Notes under the pieces: model-generated
Told to the model about the DNA's origin: nothing
What the model saw: the letters and a program-made list of their open reading frames with translations, nothing else
Database searches by the model: none
From: Bradyrhizobium sp. WSM1743
GTDB lineage: Bacteria; Pseudomonadota; Alphaproteobacteria; Rhizobiales; Xanthobacteraceae
Assembly (NCBI RefSeq): GCF_000473065.1
Contig: NZ_AXAZ01000047.1
Location: forward strand, 1-63,656
Length of the DNA stretch: 63,656 nt
Direction of reading: 5' to 3'
Program-made: the position numbers and the translations under genes
Shown: positions 33,468-41,213 of the stretch, piece by piece
Position numbering within the stretch: position 1 is the first letter of the stretch
Layout: every line of letters begins with the position of its first letter

Positions 33468-35471
33468 TCACATGCTCTTCTGGAGCCGGCCCGACAGCTC
33501 GCCAAAACCCTCGATCAGGGCCTCGGTACCATCGACTTCTCCTATCCGAGCCTTGACGTCACGCAGCCATGCCAAATTGGCCTCACTGGGATCCTCCCCC
33601 AAGGCCAGCTCGGCGTCTTTCAGCTCTCTAAGTAGTGAATGCCATTGCCGATGCAAGGCAACCAGCTGGTGCCAAGTGGCAAGAACGTCGTCCCGTGCTG
33701 CGCCCTCGCGGGCGGCCCACACCGCCTGGGTCGTGATGACGTTCTCAACCCTTTGAAGAACTTGCGAAAATCCGCCCTTTTCGAGATCGCTGCGCATCTT
33801 CTCGGCCTGCTCGCCGGGGTCAGGCGAGTGGTGATGGTCGTTGGCGAAGGCGGCAATGATGCCGGCCCTGAGCTTATGGGCCTCGGGATGGGCCAGCTCC
33901 AGGGCGGCGACCTCCTCGAGATGCTCATGCAGCAGCCAGGGGTGGTTGATCAGGCATTGCAGGATCAGGGCCTCCCGGCGGGAAATGGCGCTGCGCTGGC
34001 CCCGCATGATCGGGCTTGCCGCCAGCTGCGGGCTCGCCGCTTGGTAGGGGCCGGACGGTAGCAGGGTGGGACCCGGGGCGCCGCGGCGGCCGCCGCCGAA
34101 TCCCTGGGCGCCGAATCGATTCGGGCCCCCTGCCCTCGGCTGGAACGGCCGGCCGCCGCCCGCCCGGAAATTGCCCCGGCCGCCAAAGCCGCGCCCGCCT
34201 TCGGGCGCGAAGGTGCGCTGCAGCCGCTCGACGAACTCGTCGCGATAATAGCGCCGCACCACCTCGTCGCGGATGCCGTTCGTGAGCTCCTTGATGCGCG
34301 CCTCCAGCGCGGCGCGGCGTTCGGGCGTGGCGAAATTGCCGCCTTCGAGCTCGCGCGACCAGATCATGTCGGCGAGCGGCCGCGCCGCCGCGATCACCTC
34401 CTCGATCGCGCCGCGCCCGCCGGAGCGGACGAGATCGTCGGGGTCTTGCCCCTCCGGCAGCAGCGCAAAGCGCAGGCTCTTGCCCGGCGCGAGGAAAGGC
34501 AAGGCAAGATCGGCGGCGCGATAGGCCGCCTTCTGCCCGGCGCGGTCGCCGTCGAAGCAGAGGATCGGCTCGTCCGCCATCTTCCAGAGCAGCGCGAGCT
34601 GGCTTTCGGTGAGCGCGGTGCCGAGCGGCGCTACGCTGCCTGCAAAGCCCGCCGTGACCATGGCGATGACGTCGACATAGCCTTCGACCACGATCAGCGC
34701 GCTGCCGTCATGCGTGGCTTTGCGCGCGGTCTGGTGATTGTAGAGATTATCGCCCTTGTGGAAGAGCGGTGTCTCCGGCGAGTTCAGATATTTGGCCGGA
34801 ACGTCCTTCTCCAGCGCGCGCCCGCCGAAGGCGATGACACGGCCGCGCAAATCGGTGATCGGAAACATCACGCGATCGCGGAAGCGGTCGTAAGGAACGG
34901 GGATGTCGTTGCCGGCAACCAGCAGCCCGGTCTCGATCATGTCCTCGACAGAGATGCCCTGCTGCCCGAGATGCTCCTTCAGCGCGAAGCGGTCGGGCGG
35001 GGCATAGCCGAGGCGGAACTGCAATTGCGTTGCCGGCGAGATGGCGCGGTCGGCAAGATAGCCGCGCGCCTTGGCACCGACGCGCGAGGCCAGTGTCTCG
35101 GCGAAGAATTTCGCCGCCAGATCCATGACGTCGTGCAGCGATTTGCGCCGCTGCTCATGCCGCGCGGCATCGGGCGTCACCGCCGGCAGCGGCAGGCCCG
35201 CCATGCCCGCGAGCCGCTCCACGGCCTCAGCGAACGGCAGGCCATCGGTCTCCATGATGAAGGTGATGATGTCGCCGTGCTTGCCGGAGGAGAAGTCGTG
35301 GTAAAAACCCTTCTGGTCGTTGACGTAGAAGGACGGCGTCTTCTCCTGCTGGAACGGCGACAGCCCCTTCCACTCCCGTCCCGCCTTCTTCAGCTTGACG
35401 CGCTTGCCCACGACCTCGGAGACCGAAAGCCGGGCACGAAGCTCATCGAGGAACTGGGGCGTGAAGCGCAT
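33468..35471 (-). CDS. dnaG: DNA primase
   Basis: This 667-residue primase lays RNA primers for DNA replication. The N-terminal CHC2-like domain is present (GREWKGLSPFQQEKTPSFYV near residue 31), but all zinc ligands are replaced: the expected cysteine and histidine positions read S and Q, and HCFGC-type residues read HDFSS. This appears to be a lineage feature. The catalytic Toprim core has ALIVVEGYVDVIAM near residue 260 and LCFDGDRAGQKAAYRA near 307. A Gly/Arg-rich low-complexity linker (residues about 430-490) precedes the C-terminal helicase-binding domain. Confidence 0.96.
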   Translation of the reverse strand: MRFTPQFLDELRARLSVSEVVGKRVKLKKAGREWKGLSPFQQEKTPSFYVNDQKGFYHDFSSGKHGDIITFIMETDGLPFAEAVERLAGMAGLPLPAVTPDAARHEQRRKSLHDVMDLAAKFFAETLASRVGAKARGYLADRAISPATQLQFRLGYAPPDRFALKEHLGQQGISVEDMIETGLLVAGNDIPVPYDRFRDRVMFPITDLRGRVIAFGGRALEKDVPAKYLNSPETPLFHKGDNLYNHQTARKATHDGSALIVVEGYVDVIAMVTAGFAGSVAPLGTALTESQLALLWKMADEPILCFDGDRAGQKAAYRAADLALPFLAPGKSLRFALLPEGQDPDDLVRSGGRGAIEEVIAAARPLADMIWSRELEGGNFATPERRAALEARIKELTNGIRDEVVRRYYRDEFVERLQRTFAPEGGRGFGGRGNFRAGGGRPFQPRAGGPNRFGAQGFGGGRRGAPGPTLLPSGPYQAASPQLAASPIMRGQRSAISRREALILQCLINHPWLLHEHLEEVAALELAHPEAHKLRAGIIAAFANDHHHSPDPGEQAEKMRSDLEKGGFSQVLQRVENVITTQAVWAAREGAARDDVLATWHQLVALHRQWHSLLRELKDAELALGEDPSEANLAWLRDVKARIGEVDGTEALIEGFGELSGRLQKSM

Positions 35472-35590
35472 GGGATGTGTGTAGCGCGAAACCGGGGTGA
35501 GTCGGGCGGAGGATCAGGGATATAGGTGCGGCCGGGCTAGAAGTCAGGTTTAAGCGGGTTATCCGGGATATTCGACCTATTCACAGGGCT

Positions 35591-35722
35591 TGGTCCCGTC
35601 ACCCTGAGGTGCTCGCCTCTTCGGCGAGCCTCGAAGGGCGACAGCCCGGCTGCATCCGGGCCGATTCATCCTTCGAGGCTCACACTGCTTTGCAGTGTGA
35701 GCACCTCAGGATGACGGGACCA
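35591..35722. repeat. Long inverted repeat (CACCCTGAGGTGC ... GCACCTCAGGATGACGG type)
   Basis: The outer arms TGGTCCCGTCA and TGACGGGACCA are perfect, with inner CCTTCGAGGCTC arms. A related copy is at 53759-53904. It fills most of the space upstream of the chlorite-dismutase-like gene. Confidence 0.8.
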
Positions 35723-35731
35723 ACATCCCGA

Positions 35732-36346
35732 ATGACAACGGAAACTCTTGAACCGCGCCCGGTTCCACGCTTCCATACCCCCATGTTCAGGACCTTTCGA
35801 GGCGGCCAGAGCGGGGGCTGGCGTGTGACCTCGATTTCGTCAGTGACGGGCGAGCCCCTGCCCTTCATGCCGGCGCTGTCGGTCACCGACAGCGAGGCCG
35901 TCTCGTTGCCACAGATACCCTCGCGCAATGCCTGGCGGCTGGTCGGGGTCGCGAGCAACTTGCGCTACACCGAGCGGCCCGAGAAGCAGCAGCTCGTGGC
36001 CGTGCAGGCCGGTCTCGGCCGGTTAGAGGCAACCAGCGCGGCGCTGATCCCGATCCGCAAGTCGCAAGCCTGGTGGGAGCTGACACAGGAAGAGCGCCGC
36101 AAGATCTTCGAGGACAAGTCGCACCACATCGCCGGCAGCCTGCGCTTCCTGCCCGCGATTGCGCGCCAGCTCTATCATTGCCGCGACCTCGGCGGCCCTT
36201 TCGACTTCCTCACCTGGTTCGAATTCGCCCCCGCACACGCCTCGCTGTTCGAGGAGCTGGTGGCGATGCTCCGGCGGACCGAGGAGTGGAGCTATGTCGA
36301 GCGCGAGGTCGACGTGCGCGTGGTGAAGGAAGTGCTGTCGGCCTAG
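35732..36346 (+). CDS. Chlorite dismutase-family heme protein
   Basis: This 204-residue protein matches the short (subfamily 2 size) chlorite dismutase-like group of heme b enzymes. Landmarks are the helix AWWELTQEERRKIFEDKSHH, whose HH pair likely includes the proximal heme ligand, and GSLRFLPAIARQLYHCRDLG near residue 130. GPFDFLTWFEFAPAHASLF and TEEWSYVEREVDVRVV complete the C-terminal ferredoxin-like repeat. True chlorite-degrading activity is not implied, and the physiological reaction is uncertain. ATG 35732 is chosen because the upstream frame runs through the inverted repeat. Confidence 0.8.
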   Translation: MTTETLEPRPVPRFHTPMFRTFRGGQSGGWRVTSISSVTGEPLPFMPALSVTDSEAVSLPQIPSRNAWRLVGVASNLRYTERPEKQQLVAVQAGLGRLEATSAALIPIRKSQAWWELTQEERRKIFEDKSHHIAGSLRFLPAIARQLYHCRDLGGPFDFLTWFEFAPAHASLFEELVAMLRRTEEWSYVEREVDVRVVKEVLSA

Positions 36347-36347
36347 T

Positions 36348-36746
36348 CTAATGCTCCAGGAACCGACCGGACTCGATGCGCGGCAGACCGGTGACGGGCC
36401 AGTTGTAGACGTAGGTCCAGGCCTTCTCGGTGGTGCCGTCGGCGCGCGTCACATCGACCAGCTGCCGCAAATATTCCGTCGGCTCCGGAAAGCCCTCGCC
36501 GCAGGCCTCGTACATATCGAGCTCGCGCAGGAGCTCGTCCGGCACGCGCAGGTGAAAGAGCTCGCCATGGACGATGTCCGACGGCGCGTGGGAGAGCAGC
36601 AATCCCGGATAGTGCTTCACCAGGACGAGCCGGCCGCGGCAGGTCGCTTCACCCAGAAATTCCGCATGGCCCGCGAGCAGCCGCGCCATCGGATGGTCGA
36701 AGCCGCGCATCAGGGTGCCGTAGACGAAAAGTCGATCGGAGCTCAT
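36348..36746 (-). CDS. Gamma-glutamylcyclotransferase-like (AIG2) protein
   Basis: This 132-residue protein has the fold's signature N-terminus RLFVYGTLMRGF near residue 5 and PGLLLSHAPSDIVHGELFHL, followed by LLRELDMYEACGEGFPEPTE, where a glutamate in the ELDMYE region is the expected catalytic residue. Members act on gamma-glutamyl amines or glutathione-derived peptides, or are of unknown role. The start at 36746 (MSSDRLF) removes a low-quality upstream extension. It converges with the chlorite-dismutase-like gene, with one base between stops. Confidence 0.82.
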   Translation of the reverse strand: MSSDRLFVYGTLMRGFDHPMARLLAGHAEFLGEATCRGRLVLVKHYPGLLLSHAPSDIVHGELFHLRVPDELLRELDMYEACGEGFPEPTEYLRQLVDVTRADGTTEKAWTYVYNWPVTGLPRIESGRFLEH

Positions 36747-36822
36747 GGTCTTCCAACGTTGCGACGACGGCGCAATGCCGTTACTCCGTTTACACACGTT
36801 GTTATTCCATAGGCAAATCAGC

Positions 36823-37626
36823 ATGGATTTGGACATAGCCGGGGCAACCGATCAGCTGCTCGGCGAGGGCGACATTCCGCCCGTGCATGAGGTGAATGCG
36901 GCAGGGGCATCGCCCTTCCTGCTCACCGCCGACCATTACGGACGGGTGCTGCCGCATGCGCTCGGCGATCTCGGCGTCGCAGAAAGCGATCTTGTCAGGC
37001 ACATCGCCTGGGACATCGGCATCGCCGGCGTCGCCGAGCGGCTCGTCAAGATGCTCGACGCGCATCTGATCGCGCAGCGCTATTCGCGGCTCGTGATCGA
37101 CTGCAATCGTCCACCCGGCGTCGCGAGCTCGATTCCCATAATCTCCGAGGCGACCGCCATCCCCGGAAATGAGAGTCTATCGGCCGCGGCCAAGCAGATG
37201 CGCCGGCGCGAGATCTTCGATCCCTATCACGCCCGGATTGGCGCTGTGATCGATGCGCGCGTGCAGGTGGGCAAGCCGACGGTGCTGGTGGCGTTGCACA
37301 GCTTCACGCCCGTCTATTACGGCGAACCGCGGCCCTGGCACATCGGCACGCTCTATCACCGCGACACGGTGCTGCCGCGGCTGATGCTGCAGCATCTGCG
37401 GGGCGAGAGCGACCTCGTCGTCGGCGACAACCAGCCTTATGCGGTGAGCGACATCACCGACTACACCATCCCGGTCCATGGCGAGGCGCGCGGGCTGATC
37501 AACACCGGCATTGAAATCCGCCAGGACCTGATTATGGACGAGAGCGGCCAGCAGCAATGGGCCGAGCGGCTGGCGCGGATCCTTCGCGAGATCGAGGCAA
37601 CGCTGCACAAGGAAGGGATGGCCTAA
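36823..37626 (+). CDS. N-formylglutamate amidohydrolase family protein
   Basis: This 267-residue protein belongs to the N-formylglutamate amidohydrolase family, which hydrolyses N-formylglutamate to formate and glutamate in histidine catabolism; some members act on other formyl or acyl amino acids. Zinc-site candidates are the DHYGR segment near residue 34 and VALHSFTPVYYG near 160. SRLVIDCNRPPGVASSIP near residue 87 is typical. ATG 36823 (MDLDIAG) is chosen. No other hut genes are present nearby, so the substrate is uncertain. Confidence 0.85.
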   Translation: MDLDIAGATDQLLGEGDIPPVHEVNAAGASPFLLTADHYGRVLPHALGDLGVAESDLVRHIAWDIGIAGVAERLVKMLDAHLIAQRYSRLVIDCNRPPGVASSIPIISEATAIPGNESLSAAAKQMRRREIFDPYHARIGAVIDARVQVGKPTVLVALHSFTPVYYGEPRPWHIGTLYHRDTVLPRLMLQHLRGESDLVVGDNQPYAVSDITDYTIPVHGEARGLINTGIEIRQDLIMDESGQQQWAERLARILREIEATLHKEGMA

Positions 37627-37629
37627 TGG

Positions 37630-38250
37630 TCATTTCGCCCGCGTCAGCGCCAGCCAGATGCCGCCGCCGATCATGAAGCCGCCGGAGATGCGCGACATCA
37701 TGCGCGTGCGGCGCGCCGAGAAAAATTTTCGGGCACGCCCGGCGGCGATCGCGTAGAGCGCATCCGTCATCACCGCGGTGACCATAAAGGTGGCGCCGAG
37801 CAGCGCGACTTGCGGAAAGTGCGGCTGGTTCATGTCCATGAACTGCGGGATGAAGGCGCCGAAGAACACCAGCACCTTCGGGTTCGACAGCAGCACCAGG
37901 AATCCCTGCAGGAAGAAGCCGCCGCGCGGCGGCGGTGGCGGCGCCTCGAGATCGACGCCCGCGACCGGCGCCCAGATCAGCTTGATGCCGAGCCAGACGA
38001 GATAAGCGGCGCCGGCAAAGCGCACCCAGTCGAACCAGTAACCCATCGTCGCCATCAGCGAGGTCAGGCCGACCGCGACGATGCCGATGACGATGGCAAG
38101 CCCGGCTTGCGCGCCGGCAACGTTGGTCAGCGCCGCACGCGTGCCGTGGCGCAGGCCATTGGCGATGACGAGGGTGACGATCGGCCCCGGCAGCAGCGCC
38201 AGCGCAATGCAGGCGGCGACGAAGGCGAGATAGGCTTGCATGGACATCAT
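37630..38250 (-). CDS. LysE-family amino-acid exporter
   Basis: This inner-membrane exporter of about 206 residues has the family pattern ALLPGPIVTLVIANGLRHGT near residue 17, a Pro-rich linker APPPPPRGGF, and LLSNPKVLVFFGAFIPQF near residue 118. Six membrane segments are expected. Starts at 38250, 38247 or 38241 are all possible because of a Met-Met-Ser-Met cluster. It ends 3 bases from the formylglutamate amidohydrolase stop, in convergent orientation. Confidence 0.9.
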   Translation of the reverse strand: MMSMQAYLAFVAACIALALLPGPIVTLVIANGLRHGTRAALTNVAGAQAGLAIVIGIVAVGLTSLMATMGYWFDWVRFAGAAYLVWLGIKLIWAPVAGVDLEAPPPPPRGGFFLQGFLVLLSNPKVLVFFGAFIPQFMDMNQPHFPQVALLGATFMVTAVMTDALYAIAAGRARKFFSARRTRMMSRISGGFMIGGGIWLALTRAK

Positions 38251-38343
38251 GGGGAGGGACTCGCTGCAGTTTGCCGCATTAATGCATGGGAGGACCGGGA
38301 ACGGAAGCCGGTGCCGCATATGTTGTTCCGGCAAGAACGGCGC

Positions 38344-38373
38344 TTGACATGCAACCTTTTGGTTGCCTATTAT
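38344..38373 (+). promoter_or_regulatory. ArsR-type promoter with palindromic operator in the spacer
   Basis: TTGACA (38344-38349) and TATTAT (38368-38373) are 18 bases apart. The spacer contains the perfect palindrome GCAACC-tttt-GGTTGC at 38351-38366. A dimeric ArsR repressor bound here would block RNA polymerase, so autoregulation is likely. Confidence 0.75.
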
Positions 38374-38380
38374 CGCTGCC

Positions 38381-38695
38381 ATGGATGAGGTCTTCAAAGC
38401 GCTGGCAGACGCATCGAGACGGTCGCTGCTGGACAGACTTCACGCCAGGAACGGTCAGACCCTGAACGAACTTTGCGAGGGGCTCGCGATGACACGGCAG
38501 GCCGTGACCAAGCACCTTGTGATTCTGGAAGAGGCCAACCTGGTGACAACCATCAGGCAGGGCCGCGAGAAACTGCACTACCTCAACCCGGTGCCGATCC
38601 ATCAGATCGGCGAACGCTGGATCAGGAAATTCGAGCGCGGCAAGTTAGCTGCGCTCAACGAGCTGAAACGCCAGTTGGAGAAGCGCGATGAGTAA
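38381..38695 (+). CDS. ArsR-family transcriptional regulator
   Basis: This 104-residue winged-helix repressor begins MDEVFKALADASRRSLLDRL, with the recognition helix region LCEGLAMTRQAVTKHLVILE near residues 32-51. It lacks the cysteine metal-binding motifs of arsenic sensors and resembles the group that controls AHSA1/SRPBCC genes. ATG 38381 lies 8 bases after the -10 box, so the mRNA is leaderless or nearly so. The gene overlaps the next one by 8 bases, making a three-gene operon with the two SRPBCC genes. Confidence 0.9.
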   Translation: MDEVFKALADASRRSLLDRLHARNGQTLNELCEGLAMTRQAVTKHLVILEEANLVTTIRQGREKLHYLNPVPIHQIGERWIRKFERGKLAALNELKRQLEKRDE

Positions 38696-39158
38696 GCCGG
38701 AGTTCGTCTACGTGACCTACATCGAGACCACGCCCGAGAAGCTGTGGGAGGCGCTGACGTCGAGCGAGTTCACCAGGCAGTACTGGTTCGGCGCCGAGGT
38801 CAAATCGGACTGGAAGGTCGGCTCTCCCTTCGCGCTCACACTTGACGGCGAGGTCACCGATTCCGGCGAGATCCTCGAGTCCGATCCGCCGCGGCGCCTG
38901 TCCTACAGCTTCAAGCACCACAAGTACGAGGAGCTTCGCGGCGAGCCGACCTCACGCGTCGTCTTCACCATCGAACCGTTCGGCTCGCTCGTGCGTTTGA
39001 CCGTGCTGCATGACGGCTTCGTCGAGGGCGGCAAATATCTCGGCGCCGTCTCCAACGGCTGGCCGGCGATCCTGTCCCAGCTCAAGAGCCTGCTCGAGAC
39101 CGGCAAGCTGCTCGGCATTCCACGCGCAGCCCTGAACAAGGGATTCGATGCAAAATGA
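38688..39158 (+). CDS. AHSA1/SRPBCC-family protein 1
   Basis: This 156-residue START-like protein has FVYVTYIETTPEKLWEALTS at the N-terminus, EFTRQYWFGAEVKSDWKVGS near residue 26, and the C-terminal helix NGWPAILSQLKSLLETGK near 124. The fold is a hydrophobic-ligand cavity whose ligand is not predictable. ATG 38688 overlaps the regulator stop, indicating translational coupling. It is about 45 percent identical by eye to the next gene product, pointing to tandem duplication. Confidence 0.88.
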   Translation: MSKPEFVYVTYIETTPEKLWEALTSSEFTRQYWFGAEVKSDWKVGSPFALTLDGEVTDSGEILESDPPRRLSYSFKHHKYEELRGEPTSRVVFTIEPFGSLVRLTVLHDGFVEGGKYLGAVSNGWPAILSQLKSLLETGKLLGIPRAALNKGFDAK

Positions 39159-39667
39159 ACCTCGATCAATTCAAGCCGCTCACGGTCTACACCATCTACA
39201 TCGCTTCGACGCCGGAGAAGGTGTGGGAAGCGCTGACCTCGGCCGAGTTCAGCAAGCAGTACTTCTTCGGCAACGAAGTTGAGGTCGAGCCGCGCCTTGG
39301 CGGCTCGTTCGCCGTGCGCACGCCTGACGGCGCGCTGCACATCAGCGGCGAGGTTCTCGCCTACGATCCGCCGCGAAAGCTCTCGGTCACGTTCAACGTC
39401 AACTGGCCCGAGCTGATCGAAAAGCTCGGCCCCACGCTTGTCACCTACGAGATCGAACAAGTCGGCGACGCGGTCCGGCTCACCATGAGCGAAGGCCATG
39501 ACCGCCCGCTCAGCGACGACATCCTTGCCGGCGGGCGCTCCGGCTGGCCGGCGATCCTGTCCAGCCTCAAGAGCCTGCTCGAGACCGGCAAGCCACTGGC
39601 CGTGAAAATGGGCCCGCCGCAGCGGATGCTCGACGCGCTGAAGGCGATGGGGATCAAGACGCCGTAG
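39155..39667 (+). CDS. AHSA1/SRPBCC-family protein 2
   Basis: This 170-residue paralogue of the preceding protein starts at ATG 39155 and overlaps it by 4 bases (ATGA). Shared landmarks are YIASTPEKVWEALTSAEFSK, FFGNEVEVEPRLGGSF, and GWPAILSSLKSLLETGKPL near residue 130, followed by an extra C-terminal helix. It is the last gene of the ArsR-controlled operon. A cavity for a small hydrophobic ligand is expected. Function is unknown. Confidence 0.88.
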   Translation: MNLDQFKPLTVYTIYIASTPEKVWEALTSAEFSKQYFFGNEVEVEPRLGGSFAVRTPDGALHISGEVLAYDPPRKLSVTFNVNWPELIEKLGPTLVTYEIEQVGDAVRLTMSEGHDRPLSDDILAGGRSGWPAILSSLKSLLETGKPLAVKMGPPQRMLDALKAMGIKTP

Positions 39668-39708
39668 GCGCGGCAACCTCCGCCGTCGCCCTGGGATCAT
39701 GGGTCCCG

Positions 39709-39747
39709 GATCAGCGCTTCCCTTCGCACGCTTGTCCGGGACGACAC
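39709..39747. repeat. Intergenic inverted repeat (GTCCCGGA type)
   Basis: GGGTCCCGGA and TCCGGGAC arms lie after the SRPBCC operon. No T run follows. Confidence 0.5.
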
Positions 39748-39839
39748 CTAAATAGCCGGCGCCACCATATCGTGATCCTTGCACGCATGAATTGGGCCGT
39801 CGGCAAACACCGTTCCTGCTTGGCCTGACGCGCCGCTTA

Positions 39840-40283
39840 TCAGGCGCGCGACGTTAGCAGAAGCGCCACGCCGAGATTGGCCGCGAACAGAGCCGCGTCG
39901 ATGACGAAGATCCGGAGCATCGGGCCTTTCAGCACCGGCCAGTAAGCCACCCCGACGCGGCCTCCGCGCAACAGCACCGGAACGTTATAGGCGAACTGGC
40001 CGAAATGGCAGGCGGCGAAGAACAGGAACAGCGCCAGCTGCGCTTCGGGCGGCTGGAAGAAGGATGGACGAGCGGCCAGAAGATAGAGCGACAGCAGCCC
40101 GATCGGCAGATTCATCGCGCCCAGGAATGCGACGCTGGCCGCCAGGGTCGGCGCGATTGGATTGCTGCGCTCTTCCCGCGGCAGCAGGATCTTCAGCGTA
40201 TTGGCTTGGGCGATGCTGAACTGGATGAAGGCACCGACGAACCAGAGCGTGTTGAGAAGCAGGACGAAATCCGAAAGGCGCAT
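39840..40283 (-). CDS. Small integral membrane protein, 147 aa
   Basis: Four hydrophobic segments are visible: FVLLLNTLWFVGAFIQFSIA, LAASVAFLGAMNLPIGLLSL, LALFLFFAACHFGQFA and FVIDAALFAANLGVALLLT. The pattern resembles small uncharacterised membrane proteins of alphaproteobacteria. It follows the SnoaL-like gene after a 2-base gap, so the two are almost certainly co-transcribed. No catalytic motif is seen. Confidence 0.75.
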   Translation of the reverse strand: MRLSDFVLLLNTLWFVGAFIQFSIAQANTLKILLPREERSNPIAPTLAASVAFLGAMNLPIGLLSLYLLAARPSFFQPPEAQLALFLFFAACHFGQFAYNVPVLLRGGRVGVAYWPVLKGPMLRIFVIDAALFAANLGVALLLTSRA

Positions 40284-40285
40284 GG

Positions 40286-40654
40286 CTATTTTCCGTAAAA
40301 GGCTTCACTGCGCACGATGCGGCCCGCACCGTCGAAGTCCATGAACTCGCTGGCGCGGGTGTCGCCCAGCTGCCACCACACCGTCAGTCGCGCGATCGCC
40401 TCGTCCCAGCTCCAGCTCAGGATCTTCAGGTCGGCACTTTCGATGTGGCCATAGGCTTTCCGCCAGTAGGCGCGGATGTTCTCAGCGCCGGTGACGGTCG
40501 GAGAACCCGTCAGGGTGAGAGCGAGCGGGCTGCGCATCTGCGCATCGTCGGCGAAGTGCGCGACCACCGCGTCGATATCGACCCTGCACCAATTCGCGCA
40601 CCATGCCGCGACAAAGCGTTCGGCGGCTGCGCGGTTCATTGCCTGCCCGCTCAT
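40286..40654 (-). CDS. SnoaL-like (NTF2-fold) protein
   Basis: This 122-residue protein has the NTF2/SnoaL pattern: helix AAAERFVAAWCANWCRVDID, then VAHFADDAQMRSPLAL near residue 31, GAENIRAYWRKAYGHI, and a closing beta strand EFMDFDGAGRIVRSEAFY. A ribosome-binding site GGAGGA lies 8 bases before the ATG at 40654. Members bind or isomerise small ligands; nothing more specific can be said. A palindrome upstream (40710-40724) suggests control by the neighbouring MarR regulator. Confidence 0.8.
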   Translation of the reverse strand: MSGQAMNRAAAERFVAAWCANWCRVDIDAVVAHFADDAQMRSPLALTLTGSPTVTGAENIRAYWRKAYGHIESADLKILSWSWDEAIARLTVWWQLGDTRASEFMDFDGAGRIVRSEAFYGK

Positions 40655-40709
40655 GACAAGAATCCTCCCCCGGCTCGTGGCCGGGAAAGTGGCAAACCCC
40701 GCTCCTCAT

Positions 40710-40724
40710 GTCAACTATGTTGAC
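40710..40724. promoter_or_regulatory. Candidate MarR operator overlapping a -35 box
   Basis: The perfect palindrome GTCAAC-tat-GTTGAC overlaps a minus-strand TTGACA (40714 to 40709). It lies 56 bases upstream of the SnoaL-like gene and 13 bases past the MarR stop. The matching -10 is weak (CACTTT). Confidence 0.5.
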
Positions 40725-40736
40725 TTGAGGTTTCGG

Positions 40737-41204
40737 TCAGTTGTTGTCGGCGATCGCCTCCATCACGCCCACCCACCCAGCCGCACCGGTCGCCCCGACG
40801 CGATCGAACGCCGCGCGCAGGACCTTGCGCTCGTGGTCCGAGGCCCGCTGCTCGATGCGGCGTCCCGCTTCCGTCAGGCGCAGCAGTTTCGAGCGGTGCT
40901 GCTCCGGCGAGCGCTTCGACGTCAGGAGCTTGCGCTCCAGGAGCAGATTGAGCGGCCGGTTCAGGGCCTGCTTGGAAATGCCAAGAATCTCGATCAGCGC
41001 GCCGATCGCGATGTCGGGCCGGCGCGCCACCACATAGAGGATACGATGATGCGGGCGCGACAGGCCCTGCTTGGCGAGATAGCCGTCGGCCTCCAGCGTC
41101 ATCCCGCGCCAGCCGTAATACATCAGCTCCAGCGCCGCATCGAGCTCGTGCAGCTTTGCAAGCGAGGCGCGGTGAAGCCCCGCGGTTTGAGACGTCTTGG
41201 CCAT
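40737..41204 (-). CDS. MarR-family transcriptional regulator
   Basis: This 155-residue winged-helix protein has GLSRPHHRILYVVARRPDIA near residue 48, the recognition region ILGISKQALNRPLNLLLERK near residue 72, and the wing LTSKRSPEQHRSKLLRLTEA. It follows the acyl-CoA synthetase gene by 9 bases on the same strand and is probably co-transcribed. It likely represses this cluster in response to an aromatic or fatty-acyl ligand, which is inferred from context only. A palindrome at 40710 is a candidate binding site. Confidence 0.88.
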   Translation of the reverse strand: MAKTSQTAGLHRASLAKLHELDAALELMYYGWRGMTLEADGYLAKQGLSRPHHRILYVVARRPDIAIGALIEILGISKQALNRPLNLLLERKLLTSKRSPEQHRSKLLRLTEAGRRIEQRASDHERKVLRAAFDRVGATGAAGWVGVMEAIADNN

Positions 41205-41213
41205 TGTCGGAAG

